Shown in pieces: positions 9,773-18,352 of a DNA stretch of 64,000 nt. Position numbers and translations under genes: made by a program. This DNA comes from Terriglobus tenax (lineage in GTDB: Bacteria; Acidobacteriota; Terriglobia; Terriglobales; Acidobacteriaceae): the NCBI RefSeq assembly GCF_025685395.1, contig NZ_JAGSYA010000004.1, forward strand, positions 2,852,001 to 2,916,000, given 5' to 3'. The notes below the pieces were generated by a model that worked only from the letters and a program-made list of their open reading frames with translations, was not told where the DNA came from and made no database searches. The number at the start of each line of letters is the position of its first letter. Position 1 is the stretch's first letter.

Positions 9773-10858
9773 ATGACGTGGACACGGCGTGAATTTACCA
9801 AGCTGGGAGCGATGGGGACGGCGGCGATGGCTGTTCCGGGAGCGTTTGCACAGGCGGAGCAGAGGGTGGGATTTGCCGTGATCGGGCTGGGAGTGATCGC
9901 AGATCACTTCATGCGAGGCGCCAGGCAATCACAGCACTGCAGGATCACCGCCCTGGTCAGCGGCCACCGCGATAAGGCCGAGCGCATTGCCGCGGAGTAC
10001 GGCGTTCCGAAGGAATCGATTTACAGCTACGAGGAGTTCGATCGCATTCGCGATAACAAGGCCGTGCAGGCTGTGTATGTCGCTCTGCCCAACTCGATGC
10101 ATGCGGAGTACACCATACGCGCGGCCAAGGCAGGCAAGCATGTGTTTTGTGAGAAGCCCATGGCGGTCAGCTCTGCCGAGTGCAGGCAGATGATTGATGC
10201 CTGCAAGGCGGCGAATGTGAAGCTGATGATCGCCTACCGCATGCAGTACGAGCCGCTTACGCTGAAGTGTATCGATCTTGTAAAGACCGGACAGATTGGT
10301 ACGGTGGGGGCCTTTGAAAGCCAGTTCGGCTTCAATATTCAGCCGGGTGTGTGGCGCACGAAGAAAGCACTGGCGGGCGGGGGCAGCGTCTTTGATGTCG
10401 GCATCTACTCGCTGCAGGCGGCGCGGCTGTTCACCGGGGAAGAGCCGGTTGAGTTCAAAGCCTACGCCGGCACGGTCCACAAGGACGACCCGCGCTTTGC
10501 GGAGATGGAAGAGTCGATTGAGTGGACGATGAAGTTTCCCAGTGGGGTCGTGGCCAGTTGCGCCTCCAGCTATGGCGCACAGATGGAAGGCTTCATGCGG
10601 GTTCATGGCGTCAACGGAATGATCGAGATGGGGCCGACCTTTGGCTATGACGGAACCACGATGAAAGGCCGCGGCAAGGGCGGAGTGCGCTGGGACGAGG
10701 TGAACTCCGAGAAAGACCCGAAACAGTTTGAACGCGAGGCGGACCACTTTGCGGAGTGTGTGCTCAACAACCGCGAGCCGAAGACTCCTGGCGAAGAGGG
10801 CCTGCGCGACCTGACGTACGTCGAAAAAATCTACGAAGCTGCTGGCATTAAACTGTAG
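9773..10858 (+). CDS. Tat-exported Gfo/Idh/MocA-family oxidoreductase
   Basis: 361 residues from ATG 9773, chosen because GGAGG at 9760-9764 is ideally spaced. The N-terminus WTRREFTKLGAMG is a twin-arginine signal, so the protein should be exported folded with its nucleotide. Next come the Rossmann motif GFAVIGLGVIADHF and the family signature CEKPMAVS with the conserved lysine, followed by a glucose-fructose-oxidoreductase-like C-terminal half (GGGSVFDVGIYSLQAARLF). Enzymes of this type oxidise or reduce sugars or sugar acids with tightly bound NAD(P). The substrate is unknown. The next small gene starts 13 bases later and may be co-transcribed. Confidence 0.9.
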   Translation: MTWTRREFTKLGAMGTAAMAVPGAFAQAEQRVGFAVIGLGVIADHFMRGARQSQHCRITALVSGHRDKAERIAAEYGVPKESIYSYEEFDRIRDNKAVQAVYVALPNSMHAEYTIRAAKAGKHVFCEKPMAVSSAECRQMIDACKAANVKLMIAYRMQYEPLTLKCIDLVKTGQIGTVGAFESQFGFNIQPGVWRTKKALAGGGSVFDVGIYSLQAARLFTGEEPVEFKAYAGTVHKDDPRFAEMEESIEWTMKFPSGVVASCASSYGAQMEGFMRVHGVNGMIEMGPTFGYDGTTMKGRGKGGVRWDEVNSEKDPKQFEREADHFAECVLNNREPKTPGEEGLRDLTYVEKIYEAAGIKL

Positions 10859-10871
10859 GCAGGAGCAGAGT

Positions 10872-11009
10872 ATGGCAGACGGGCGGGAAGAGCGAGCCGA
10901 AGAAGAAGCTCGGCGCGAGTGGGAGAAGAGCAAGCGCGGCGGCCACGAGCGTGATTATGACCGGGAGTATGACGGCCCGGAAGGCGACTATGAGCGCGGC
11001 GGCAGCTAG
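10872..11009 (+). CDS. Small highly charged protein, 45 residues, unknown
   Basis: ATG 10872 is preceded by AGGAG at 10861-10865 with good spacing. The product is almost entirely Glu, Arg, Lys, Asp and Gly (REERAEEEARREWEKSKRGG, then HERDYDREYDGPEGDYERGG), has no membrane segment and is probably disordered. It lies 13 bases after the Gfo/Idh/MocA gene. I know no family for it. The clean ribosome site supports translation, but low-complexity composition could also arise by chance in G+C-rich DNA. Confidence 0.45.
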   Translation: MADGREERAEEEARREWEKSKRGGHERDYDREYDGPEGDYERGGS

Positions 11010-11030
11010 TGAAGTCCGGGCAGCGCGGCG

Positions 11031-11226
11031 CCATCCCTGTCCGTAGCGAAGGTGGTGCTCGCGCAGGTAGGCGGTTTGAATCCCGGTTTCAATGCCTTTG
11101 GCAATCACATCCAGCTGCAGCTCAGCCGCCATGTCAATAATGTGCGCGATCACGGTGCTGGTGGCGCACTGTGTCCCGATGGCGATGGCATGGCCACGTG
11201 ATGCGCTGAAAAAGCCTGGACTGGGC
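11031..11226 (-). pseudogene. Remnant of an EAL-domain (c-di-GMP phosphodiesterase) C-terminus
   Basis: On the minus strand, in frame directly after the fabG stop, the text reads GTQCATSTVIAHIIDMAAEL, then DVIAKGIETGIQTAYLREH and RYGQGW. This matches the last helix-strand part of EAL domains (…IIDMA..L.L.VIAEGIET..Q...L...G..YGQGW). The catalytic glutamate of AEGIET is lysine, no start codon or upstream EAL part exists, and the family text ends at GQGW. It is a dead fragment of a larger gene. No other c-di-GMP gene is in the window. Confidence 0.75.
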
Positions 11227-11228
11227 GC

Positions 11229-11975
11229 TTAGCCCATGTACATGCCGCCGTTCACATCCAGCGTGTGGCCGGTAATGTAGCCGGCCTCTTTACTGGCAAG
11301 AAATGTAACGGCGTGGGCAATGTCCAGGTCGGAACCGGCGCGGCCCAGCGGGATCTGCGTGCTGAAGGAGGCCTTCTGCTCGTCGGTCAGCACGTGGGTC
11401 ATGGCGGTTTCGATAAAGCCCGGAGCGACGGCATTGACCGTGATGCCGCGGCTGGCAAACTCGCGTGCCAGCGACTTGGTCAGGCCGATCATGCCAGCCT
11501 TGGAGGCGGCGTAGTTCGCCTGGCCAGCCTGCCCGGTTTCGCCCACCACCGAGGTGATGTTGATGACGCGGCCCCAGCGGTTCTTCATCATGGGCTGGAT
11601 CAGTGCCTGCGTCAACAGAAAGCTGCCGGTCAGGTTGGTGTTCAGGACGGAGTCCCAGTCCTCGCGCTTCATGCGCAGGACGAGACCGTCCTTGGTGATG
11701 CCGGCGTTGTTGACCAGAATTTCCACCTTGCCGAATTTTGCGACAACTTCCCTGGCGGCAGCCTTAATAGACTCCTCCGAGGAGATGTCCAGGGCGAAGG
11801 GTTCGGCTGTGCCACCGGCGGCGCGAATCTCAGCCGCGACGGCTTCCAGCTTGTCGACCGACCGCGCTGCCAGGGCGACGGTGGCTCCAAGACGGGCAAG
11901 TTCCATGGCGCAGGCGCGTCCAATACCCTGCGATGCTCCGGTGACGAGTGCGATACGGCCTTGAAGTGTCGGCAT
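11229..11975 (-). CDS. fabG: 3-oxoacyl-ACP reductase, SDR family
   Basis: 248 residues. It reduces 3-oxoacyl-ACP with NADPH in fatty-acid elongation. Motifs: cofactor site TGASQGIGRA, NNAG, and the catalytic Ser-Tyr-Lys set in NITSVVGETG and YAASKAG; the ending ITGHTLDVNGGMYM is FabG-typical. I use ATG 11975 (MPTLQGR) because it matches FabG N-termini; an upstream in-frame start at 12047 would add a non-family extension across the divergent ThyX-like start. GGAG lies rather far upstream (about 14 bases). It is divergent from the ThyX-like gene with only about 60 bases between. Confidence 0.93.
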   Translation of the reverse strand: MPTLQGRIALVTGASQGIGRACAMELARLGATVALAARSVDKLEAVAAEIRAAGGTAEPFALDISSEESIKAAAREVVAKFGKVEILVNNAGITKDGLVLRMKREDWDSVLNTNLTGSFLLTQALIQPMMKNRWGRVINITSVVGETGQAGQANYAASKAGMIGLTKSLAREFASRGITVNAVAPGFIETAMTHVLTDEQKASFSTQIPLGRAGSDLDIAHAVTFLASKEAGYITGHTLDVNGGMYMG

Positions 11976-12034
11976 CTTTGTTTTGGTAGCTCCAGAGGAA
12001 AAGTATAGCGGTCGGGGCGATATGCTGGTTGGGC

Positions 12035-13612
12035 ATGAGCGATACACCCGAGAGCCGCGCCGCCTATCCAGACAACACCAACACGACCGAGGTTTACGCC
12101 ATCCATGGGGCTGACCCCGAGGTCCTGGCCTATGCCATGGCCAAGTATTCGCGCTCGTCGCTCTCCATGAAGGAGTCGCTTCAGGAGATCAGCTCGCAGC
12201 GGGCCGAGCAGTTCCTGAACACTTTTTACTTTGCCTATGGTCACCGCTCCATCGCTGACCTGGCGCATGTCGCCTTCGCCATTGAGCGGCTGAGCCTGCT
12301 GGCAGCGATTGCGCTGGTGGATGAGCAGCGCTGGGACGGCCAGGAGCGCTCCACACGCTACCAGGACTTCAAAAAGAGCGGCTGGTACACGCCTGCGCTG
12401 GGCGAAAAGACCGCGGAGTACACCGAGGCGGCGGAAAAGCTGTTTATCGCCTATGACCGCATCGGAAAAGAGATGCTGGAGGCGCTGAAGGGCGCGATTC
12501 CGCAGCCGACGGAGATGAAGGACGAGGCGTATGTGCGCACGCTGAAGGCCCGCGCCTTTGACGTCGCCCGCTACCTGCTGCCACTGGCGACGAATACCTC
12601 TCTGGGCCAGATTGTGAACGCCCGCACGCTGGAAGGGCAGATTGCCCGCCTGCTGGGATCGGAGTTTGCCGAGATCCGCGACCTGGGAGAAAAGCTGCGC
12701 GCGGCCGCCAGCGGTCCGGCGTGGAACCTGTATGCCGACGAAGCGCGTGTTCTGTGCCAGGAGATTGGCTCCGTGGACGGGCTTTGCGGCGACCGGGCGA
12801 CGGCCCTTCTGGGGCGCGAGGTCCGTGTTTCTCCCACGCTGGTGAAGTACACCCAGCCGTCAGCCTATGAAGCTGCAACGAAAAAGGAGCTGCAGGCCGC
12901 CACCGTGGAGTTGATGAAGGGGAAGGCGATTGAGCCGGCCCCGGTGGTTGACCTGGTGGACGACGCCCAAGGGCTGGAGGTGGAGCTGGCGACCTCGCTG
13001 CTCTATCCGCACTGCCACTACAGCTACCGCCAGCTTCGTGAGACCGTCAGCGGTCTGCCGGTAGCGGAGCGCGACGCCATCGTCGCCCTGGGAGCGAAGC
13101 ACCGCGGACGTCATGACGAGCTGGTGCGCAGCTTCTCCTCCGGCCACGGCTTTGGCTTCGACATTTTGATGGACATCGGCGGCTTCCGCGACATGCACCG
13201 CCACCGCAAGTGCATCCAGTTGATTCAGGCGTTTACAGATGTGCATGGGTATGACGTTCCAGAGTGCCCTGGGCAGCCAACGCTCGCCGATGCCGGCCTG
13301 GAGGCGGAATACAAGGCAGCGATGGATGCCGGGTTTGCCGCGTATCGCGCACTGAAGGCCAGTGGACTGCCGGAGGCGGAGCAAAGCGCGCAGTACCTGC
13401 TGCCGCTGGGTACGCGCGTCCGTTCGCTGTTCAAGATGGACTTTGCCGAGGCGCTGTACATCAGCGAGCTGCGGTCGGGCGTGGCAGGGCACTTCTCGTA
13501 CAGGAGAGTTGCGTGGGAGATGTACCAGGCGGTAGCGAAGCGGCATCCGTCGCTGGCGGGGTATTTCCGTGTAGCTCCGATTGATGAGCCGATTGATCTG
13601 CTGAAGAGGTAG
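12035..13612 (+). CDS. Double-length ThyX-like (FAD-dependent thymidylate synthase family) protein
   Basis: 525 residues, about twice a usual ThyX. Two ThyX-like halves are visible. Half 1: HRSIADLAHVAFAIE, then QERSTRY at about 103-109, and ARYLLPLATNTS with VNARTLEGQI. Half 2: RHRKCIQLIQA near 389, then QYLLPLGTRVRSLFKMDFAE. In ordinary ThyX one stretch carries RHR-x7-S plus SxRY. Here half 1 keeps the ERSTRY end but has DEQ where RHR belongs, and half 2 keeps RHR but has Ala where the Ser belongs. The family makes dTMP from dUMP using FAD and methylene-tetrahydrofolate. Whether this tandem protein is an active synthase cannot be told from sequence. Start ATG 12035; no strong ribosome site. 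Confidence 0.78.
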   Translation: MSDTPESRAAYPDNTNTTEVYAIHGADPEVLAYAMAKYSRSSLSMKESLQEISSQRAEQFLNTFYFAYGHRSIADLAHVAFAIERLSLLAAIALVDEQRWDGQERSTRYQDFKKSGWYTPALGEKTAEYTEAAEKLFIAYDRIGKEMLEALKGAIPQPTEMKDEAYVRTLKARAFDVARYLLPLATNTSLGQIVNARTLEGQIARLLGSEFAEIRDLGEKLRAAASGPAWNLYADEARVLCQEIGSVDGLCGDRATALLGREVRVSPTLVKYTQPSAYEAATKKELQAATVELMKGKAIEPAPVVDLVDDAQGLEVELATSLLYPHCHYSYRQLRETVSGLPVAERDAIVALGAKHRGRHDELVRSFSSGHGFGFDILMDIGGFRDMHRHRKCIQLIQAFTDVHGYDVPECPGQPTLADAGLEAEYKAAMDAGFAAYRALKASGLPEAEQSAQYLLPLGTRVRSLFKMDFAEALYISELRSGVAGHFSYRRVAWEMYQAVAKRHPSLAGYFRVAPIDEPIDLLKR

Positions 13613-13619
13613 GGGTGTT

Positions 13620-14333
13620 TTGAAGAGACTGCGCTGGCTGGTTTGCCTACTCCTGCTTGTGGGGCAGAGCTACGCCCAGAACTGGGAGTCACGCGCAAAG
13701 GCTGATCTGTATGGTGGCGATGCAAAGTGGCAGTCTGAGTTGTTGGCGGTGAAGACCTCGGCGAAGTCTGGGCGCGTGTTTGTAGTGATGGCTGGAACCA
13801 ATATGGCCACAGACGGGGGATTTCTGGGGTGCCATGCCTGTGCTCCGGAGATTGGGATTGCCGTGTACCGGAAGGGCGTGCTGGAGCTGAAGGACCCGCA
13901 GGTGACGCGATTTGGGGCGTTCGGCAAAGCGGATAAGGATGTCGATCTGCTGGACTTGGGTGGGGAAGAAGCGTTGCTGCTTCGCAAGTCGGACACGCAT
14001 CAGGGGATCGAAGAGTTGGCGGGCGCGTTATTTCGCGTAACAGACGAGAAGATCGGTCCGTTGTTGTGGATCGACTTCGGACAGCGCGTGGTTGCGTGCA
14101 ACCCCAAGGCAGAGTTCCTGACGGAGTGGTGCTGGAAGTACACGCGCGAGCTTCGGATTGAGAAACAGGCGACGATGGGGCTGGCGGACCTGACGGTGGT
14201 GGCTTCGGGCACGCGGCCGGATTACGAGCACAAGAAGTTGGTTCCGGCGGAGACGGTGCGGTATCGCTTTGACGGCCTGCGGTATGTTCCGGTGGGCGAG
14301 TCTCCGTTCGATGAAGGAGATGTGGAGCACTAA
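13620..14333 (+). CDS. Secreted protein of unknown function
   Basis: 237 residues from TTG 13620, with GAGGTAGGGGTG just upstream; it starts seven bases after the ThyX-like gene. The N-terminus (KRLRWLVCLLLLVGQSYAQ) is a signal peptide. The mature part has several cysteines (GCHACAPE, NPKAEFLTEWCWKY) and a mixed beta character but no motif I recognise. No membrane segment after the signal. The coding character is good throughout, so I call it real. Its function is unknown. Confidence 0.72.
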   Translation: MKRLRWLVCLLLLVGQSYAQNWESRAKADLYGGDAKWQSELLAVKTSAKSGRVFVVMAGTNMATDGGFLGCHACAPEIGIAVYRKGVLELKDPQVTRFGAFGKADKDVDLLDLGGEEALLLRKSDTHQGIEELAGALFRVTDEKIGPLLWIDFGQRVVACNPKAEFLTEWCWKYTRELRIEKQATMGLADLTVVASGTRPDYEHKKLVPAETVRYRFDGLRYVPVGESPFDEGDVEH

Positions 14334-14413
14334 AAGGGGAAACCATCACGATCATCCTCTTCATGGCTCCGTAAGGTTCGGTCGGTATACTGATTGGGCA
14401 ATCCCCAAGTCAA

Positions 14414-15055
14414 ATGACCGAAAAAATTATCAATTTCCTTCTGCCGTACATTACCGGCCTGATTGCCGCGCTGCATTATCCCGGCATTGCATTGCTCATG
14501 GGCATTGAATCGGCGTGTATTCCGCTGCCGAGCGAGATCATCATGCCGTTTGCGGGCTATGTGGTCTATCAGGGCAAGATGAGCCTTTTCTGGGCCGCGA
14601 CGGCGGGTGCGATTGGCTGCAACCTTGGCTCGGTGGTGGCGTACTGGATTGGCGCCTACGGCGGACGTCCGCTGGTGGAGCGTTTTGGCCGCTACGTGCT
14701 GATGAGCAAGCACGACCTGGACCGCGTGGAGCACTACTTTGCCAAGTACGGCGACATTACGGTGCTGATTGGCCGTCTGCTGCCGGTGGTGCGCACCTTT
14801 ATCGCGCTGCCCGCGGGCATTGCGAAGATGCCGCAGCTTCGCTTCCATCTCTACACCTTTATCGGTTCTTGGCCCTGGTGCTTCGCTCTGGCATGGGTGG
14901 GCATGAAGGCGGGTGAGAGCTGGAACGACCCCAACTCCACGCTTAAGAAGGTGCTGCACAAGGCCGATGCCGCGATCATTCTGCTGCTGGTGGTGGGCAT
15001 TGTGTGGTTCGTCTGGTCGCATCTGAAGAATGCGCGGAACGAAGCCAGCGCCTGA
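14414..15055 (+). CDS. DedA-family membrane protein
   Basis: 213 residues with about five hydrophobic segments. DedA signatures: ESACIPLPSEIIMPFAGY near 35-52 and GRLLPVVRTFIALPAG near 125-140, with the charged residues in re-entrant loops that the family needs. DedA proteins act as lipid flippases (for example undecaprenyl phosphate or phosphatidylethanolamine) and support envelope integrity. It stands alone, ending at a strong terminator at 15095-15138. Confidence 0.92.
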   Translation: MTEKIINFLLPYITGLIAALHYPGIALLMGIESACIPLPSEIIMPFAGYVVYQGKMSLFWAATAGAIGCNLGSVVAYWIGAYGGRPLVERFGRYVLMSKHDLDRVEHYFAKYGDITVLIGRLLPVVRTFIALPAGIAKMPQLRFHLYTFIGSWPWCFALAWVGMKAGESWNDPNSTLKKVLHKADAAIILLLVVGIVWFVWSHLKNARNEASA

Positions 15056-15094
15056 CGGCGAGTTGTGAGTGAAGAGTTGCGCGTTGTGAGTAGA

Positions 15095-15138
15095 GCGGTG
15101 GTGAGGGGAAGTGTTTCCCTCACCACCGCTTCATTTTT
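15095..15138 (+). terminator. Intrinsic terminator after dedA-like gene
   Basis: GCGGTGGTGAGGG (15095-15107) pairs perfectly with CCCTCACCACCGC (15117-15129), followed by TTCATTTTTG. Just upstream are short GTTGTGAGT repeats (15062-15092) of the type seen in other intergenic spots. Confidence 0.8.
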
Positions 15139-15163
15139 GCTGACAACGGGCAACTGAGAACGA

Positions 15164-16075
15164 TTACCTGTTTTTCAAGGGCCATAGCCAGGCTGCGCCG
15201 CGCACTCCGGAGGAGTCGCCGTGCTTTGCCTGGATGACCGGGGTTTCGACATCGCCGCCGAAGCCGTACTTCGTGATTAAGCCGGGAAGGTTCTGGTAGA
15301 GGCGTTTTGCCTTGGAGAGGCCGCCTCCCAGGACGATCACATCGGGGTCCAGGGTGTGGATAACGTTGCTTAAACCCCGGGCCAGACGGTCCTCCAAACG
15401 AGAAAAAGCAGCCAGCGCATCAGGGTCGTTAGCCTCCGCCATCTGGCCTACCTCGGCACCGGTTTTTGCGACACCGGTAACGCGGGTGAAATCGTTGCCC
15501 AAGCCGGTGCCGGAGACCCAGGTCTCCATGCATCCGGACTTGCCACAGTAGCAGGGCGGCCCGGGCACCTCGTCGAGCGAGGGCCAGGGCAGGCCGTTAT
15601 GCCCCCACTCGCCGGCGATGCCATTGCGGCCTTCATGCACGCGGCCGTTCAGGGCGATTCCGCCGCCGCAGCCGGTGCCGATGATGACGGCAAAGACGGT
15701 GGCGAATCCGGCGCCTGCGCCATCGGTCGCCTCGGAGACGGCAAGGCAGTTGGCGTCGTTGGCGCAGCGGACCTCGCGCTTCAGAGCGGTGCTCAGGTCC
15801 TGCTCAAACGGCTTGCCGATCAGCCAGGTAGAGTTGGCGTTCTTGACCAGTCCTGTCCTCCGGACGATGGTGCCGGGCATGCCGACGCCGACCGTGGCGG
15901 AAATACCCATCTGGGACTCTAAGCCGAGGACTAAGTCACGGATAGCTTCCACGGTTGCGGTGTACTCTCGCGGAGTAGAAATACGTAACCGGTTACGTTC
16001 TTCTCCGTGCTCATCTAATACAAGAGCTTCTATCTTCGTTCCGCCTAAATCTATGCCAATTCGCGCGTTCTGCAT
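15164..16075 (-). CDS. ROK-family sugar kinase (fructokinase-like)
   Basis: 303 residues. N-terminal phosphate motif [15 protein letters not shown]; the zinc site GHNGLPWP with [12 protein letters not shown] has the long loop typical of bacterial ROK fructokinases (Mak/Frk type). [11 protein letters not shown] is the second ATP motif. It phosphorylates a hexose, probably fructose, with ATP; glucose or another sugar remains possible. Divergent from the inositol-phosphate synthase gene with a 106-base gap. A perfect 16-bp palindrome (15983-15998) lies 77 bases inside the coding region and resembles a LacI-type operator. Confidence 0.88.
   Translation of the reverse strand: MQNARIGIDLGGTKIEALVLDEHGEERNRLRISTPREYTATVEAIRDLVLGLESQMGISATVGVGMPGTIVRRTGLVKNANSTWLIGKPFEQDLSTALKREVRCANDANCLAVSEATDGAGAGFATVFAVIIGTGCGGGIALNGRVHEGRNGIAGEWGHNGLPWPSLDEVPGPPCYCGKSGCMETWVSGTGLGNDFTRVTGVAKTGAEVGQMAEANDPDALAAFSRLEDRLARGLSNVIHTLDPDVIVLGGGLSKAKRLYQNLPGLITKYGFGGDVETPVIQAKHGDSSGVRGAAWLWPLKNR
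15983..15998. promoter_or_regulatory. Candidate LacI/GalR-type operator palindrome inside ROK gene
   Basis: ACGTAACC-GGTTACGT is a perfect 16-bp palindrome with a central CG, the form of many LacI-family operators. It lies early in the ROK coding sequence, so binding could block elongation. No regulator gene is adjacent; a palindrome of this length is also expected about once per window by chance. Confidence 0.3.
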
Positions 16076-16181
16076 GTGCTCTGAATAAGTGGTCCTTACC
16101 GAAATTCGTTGATTTTGGTGAGATACTTGAGCTTCCGTTGGACGAGAACGGAAAGTAACTCACAGGAAGGTTCTACCAGGT

Positions 16182-17522
16182 ATGTCGACTCCCAATGCAG
16201 CGAACGAAGCTGCTGCACAGATTCAGCCGGCCAAGGGGAAACTTGGCGTCATGATTCCAGGAATGGGCGCGGTAGCGACCACGCTCATCGCAGGTGTTGA
16301 AGCCGTTCGTAAAGGGTTTGCAAAACCCGTCGGGTCGTTGGCCGAGATGGGGACGATCCGTCTGGGAAAGCGCACTGAGAACCATTCTCCTCTCATTAAG
16401 GACTTTGTTCCACTCGCCGGGCTGGATGACCTGGTCTTCACCGGCTGGGACATCTTCGGCGGCAATCTGTATGACGCCGCAAAGACGGCACAGGTTCTGG
16501 ACCGCGATCAACTGGACCAGATCAAGCCCTTCCTGGAAAGCATTGAGCCTATGCCCGCGGTCTTTGACAAGCACTACGTCAAGCGCCTGGATGGCAAGAA
16601 GGTGAAGACTGGCCGCAGCAAGTGCGATCTGGCCAACCAGATCCGCAACGACATCGCGGAGTTCAAGAGCAAGACTGATCGCCAGGTGATGATCTGGTGC
16701 GGATCGACCGAGATCTTCCTTGAGCCGAAGGAAGTTCACTCGACGCTCGAAAAGTTTGAGAAGGGCCTGGTCAACGACGATCCGGATATCGCACCGTCGA
16801 TGATTTACGCATGGGCCTGCCTGAAGGAAGGCGTTCCGTTCATCAATGGCGCGCCGAACCTGACGGTCGATATTCCCGCGCTGCAGGACCTGTCACGCCA
16901 GCTCGGCGTACCAACGGCGGGCAAGGACTTCAAGACCGGCCAGACCTTCATGAAGACCGTGCTTGCGCCGGCGTTCAAGACGCGCATGCTGGGACTGTCA
17001 GGCTGGTACTCGACGAATATCCTGGGCAACCGGGATGGCGAAGTGCTGGATGATCCGGATAACTTCAAGACCAAGGAAGAGACCAAGCTCGGCGTGCTGG
17101 ATTACATTCTGCAGCCGGATCTCTATCCCGATCTGTACAAGGACATCTATCACAAGGTCCGCATCAATTATTACCCGCCGCGCGGAGATAACAAGGAAGG
17201 CTGGGATAACATCGACATCTTTGGATGGCTGGGATATCCGATGCAGGTAAAGGTGGACTTCCTGTGCCGCGACTCCATCCTTGCCGCTCCGCTGGCGCTG
17301 GACCTGGTGCTCTTCATGGATCTTGCCAATCGCACACCGGCGCTGAAGAAGCTGGGCCTTCAGGAATGGCTGAGCTTTTACTTCAAGGCTCCGACGACTC
17401 CTGAGGGCCTGTATCCCGAGCACGACCTGTTTATCCAGTCCATGAAGCTGAAGAATACTCTGCGCCATATCATGGGCGAGGACCTGATCACTCACCTGGG
17501 TTTGGATTACTACGGGGATTAG
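16182..17522 (+). CDS. ino1: Inositol-3-phosphate synthase (MIPS)
   Basis: 446 residues. It converts glucose-6-phosphate to myo-inositol-3-phosphate with bound NAD. Visible family text: the Rossmann start VMIPGMGAVATTLIAG, WDIFGGNLYDAA, FINGAPNLTVDIPAL, AGKDFKTGQTFMKT and the catalytic-region NILGNRDGEVLDDP. Length fits the prokaryotic enzymes, shorter than eukaryotic INO1. Product can feed phosphatidylinositol-type lipids or inositol-based solutes. ATG 16182 lies 14 bases after AGGAAGG. It is divergent from the ROK kinase and ends at a terminator. Confidence 0.93.
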   Translation: MSTPNAANEAAAQIQPAKGKLGVMIPGMGAVATTLIAGVEAVRKGFAKPVGSLAEMGTIRLGKRTENHSPLIKDFVPLAGLDDLVFTGWDIFGGNLYDAAKTAQVLDRDQLDQIKPFLESIEPMPAVFDKHYVKRLDGKKVKTGRSKCDLANQIRNDIAEFKSKTDRQVMIWCGSTEIFLEPKEVHSTLEKFEKGLVNDDPDIAPSMIYAWACLKEGVPFINGAPNLTVDIPALQDLSRQLGVPTAGKDFKTGQTFMKTVLAPAFKTRMLGLSGWYSTNILGNRDGEVLDDPDNFKTKEETKLGVLDYILQPDLYPDLYKDIYHKVRINYYPPRGDNKEGWDNIDIFGWLGYPMQVKVDFLCRDSILAAPLALDLVLFMDLANRTPALKKLGLQEWLSFYFKAPTTPEGLYPEHDLFIQSMKLKNTLRHIMGEDLITHLGLDYYGD

Positions 17523-17563
17523 TTGAATTACTGAGTCAGGAAAATGTTGAGTAAGTAAGAAAG

Positions 17564-17586
17564 CCTCCCGGAAGGGAGGTTTTCTT
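17564..17586. terminator. Bidirectional terminator between ino1 and beta-barrel gene
   Basis: CCTCCC (17564-17569), loop GGAA, GGGAGG (17574-17579), then TTTTCTT. The minus strand also gives a short T-rich run, so it can serve the convergent gene. Confidence 0.75.
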
Positions 17587-17603
17587 GTCATGCTGATAGA
17601 AGA

Positions 17604-18188
17604 TTAGTTGGCATAGGCCGCTGATTTGAACAGGAAGCGGTAGCGGACACCGGCACTGATGGCCCAGGGCTTCAGGTCGCCGGCGCGCGAGATGCTCCAG
17701 CGCTGCTGCAGGAAGTCTCCACGGACGGCCCAGTGCGGATTGAGTTCGTAGTCGATGCCTCCGCCTGCATTCAGGGTCAGGGCGTTGTCGCCCACGTAGA
17801 AGCCCTGCGGCGTCAGCAACGGGCGCTCAAAGGTGATGCGGCCGTAGCCAACCAGGAATTCGGCATAGGGCTGGATCTTGTTCCAGTTGTATTGCAGGCG
17901 AGGACCGGCGGCGTAGTTGTACTGCCGTGTGAGCCGTCCTCCGGAGCCCAGAACACGCACTTCCATTCCAGGCTCCAGCCGTTGGGTCAGCCGGTGCAGG
18001 TTCAGGTCAGCGCCGACGGTGCCGCCGGCGTTCTTCAGGGAGTCTCCATAATCAGGCCGCACGTAGGATGCCATGCCGAAGGCGTAGAGGCGGGCGCGCG
18101 TCTCCGCCGTGTAAACAGACTGGGCTAACAGCTTTCCGGCGGTTGCCGCAAAGCACAGAACAAACAGGAACTTCGACCAAAACTTCAT
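17604..18188 (-). CDS. Outer-membrane beta-barrel protein
   Basis: 194 residues from ATG 18188 (MKFWSKFLFVLCF), followed by a signal peptide ending LLAQS. The rest alternates polar and hydrophobic residues as in small eight-strand barrels, and the C-terminus ends with a YRFLF strand near ...AYAN. Segments such as GPRLQYNWNKIQPYAEFLVG and LTLNAGGGIDYELNPHW match the OmpA-like transmembrane/opacity-protein type. Likely an outer-membrane structural or adhesion protein; no specific function can be stated. No strong ribosome site for this start; upstream in-frame starts would place extra residues ahead of the signal peptide. Confidence 0.75.
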   Translation of the reverse strand: MKFWSKFLFVLCFAATAGKLLAQSVYTAETRARLYAFGMASYVRPDYGDSLKNAGGTVGADLNLHRLTQRLEPGMEVRVLGSGGRLTRQYNYAAGPRLQYNWNKIQPYAEFLVGYGRITFERPLLTPQGFYVGDNALTLNAGGGIDYELNPHWAVRGDFLQQRWSISRAGDLKPWAISAGVRYRFLFKSAAYAN

Positions 18189-18352
18189 GCTGTTAATACG
18201 ATGCCGCATTCTGACGCTGGGCGGTTGCAAACAGGTCATGGATTTTTATCGGATTGGAAAGAGGCCCGCTCCACTCGCCGCCTGTTACCTGAATGGCGCA
18301 TACTACGTCTAAGAAGGTGCAGGGGTGCGCCCCTGGCAGATGAGGTGCCGCG

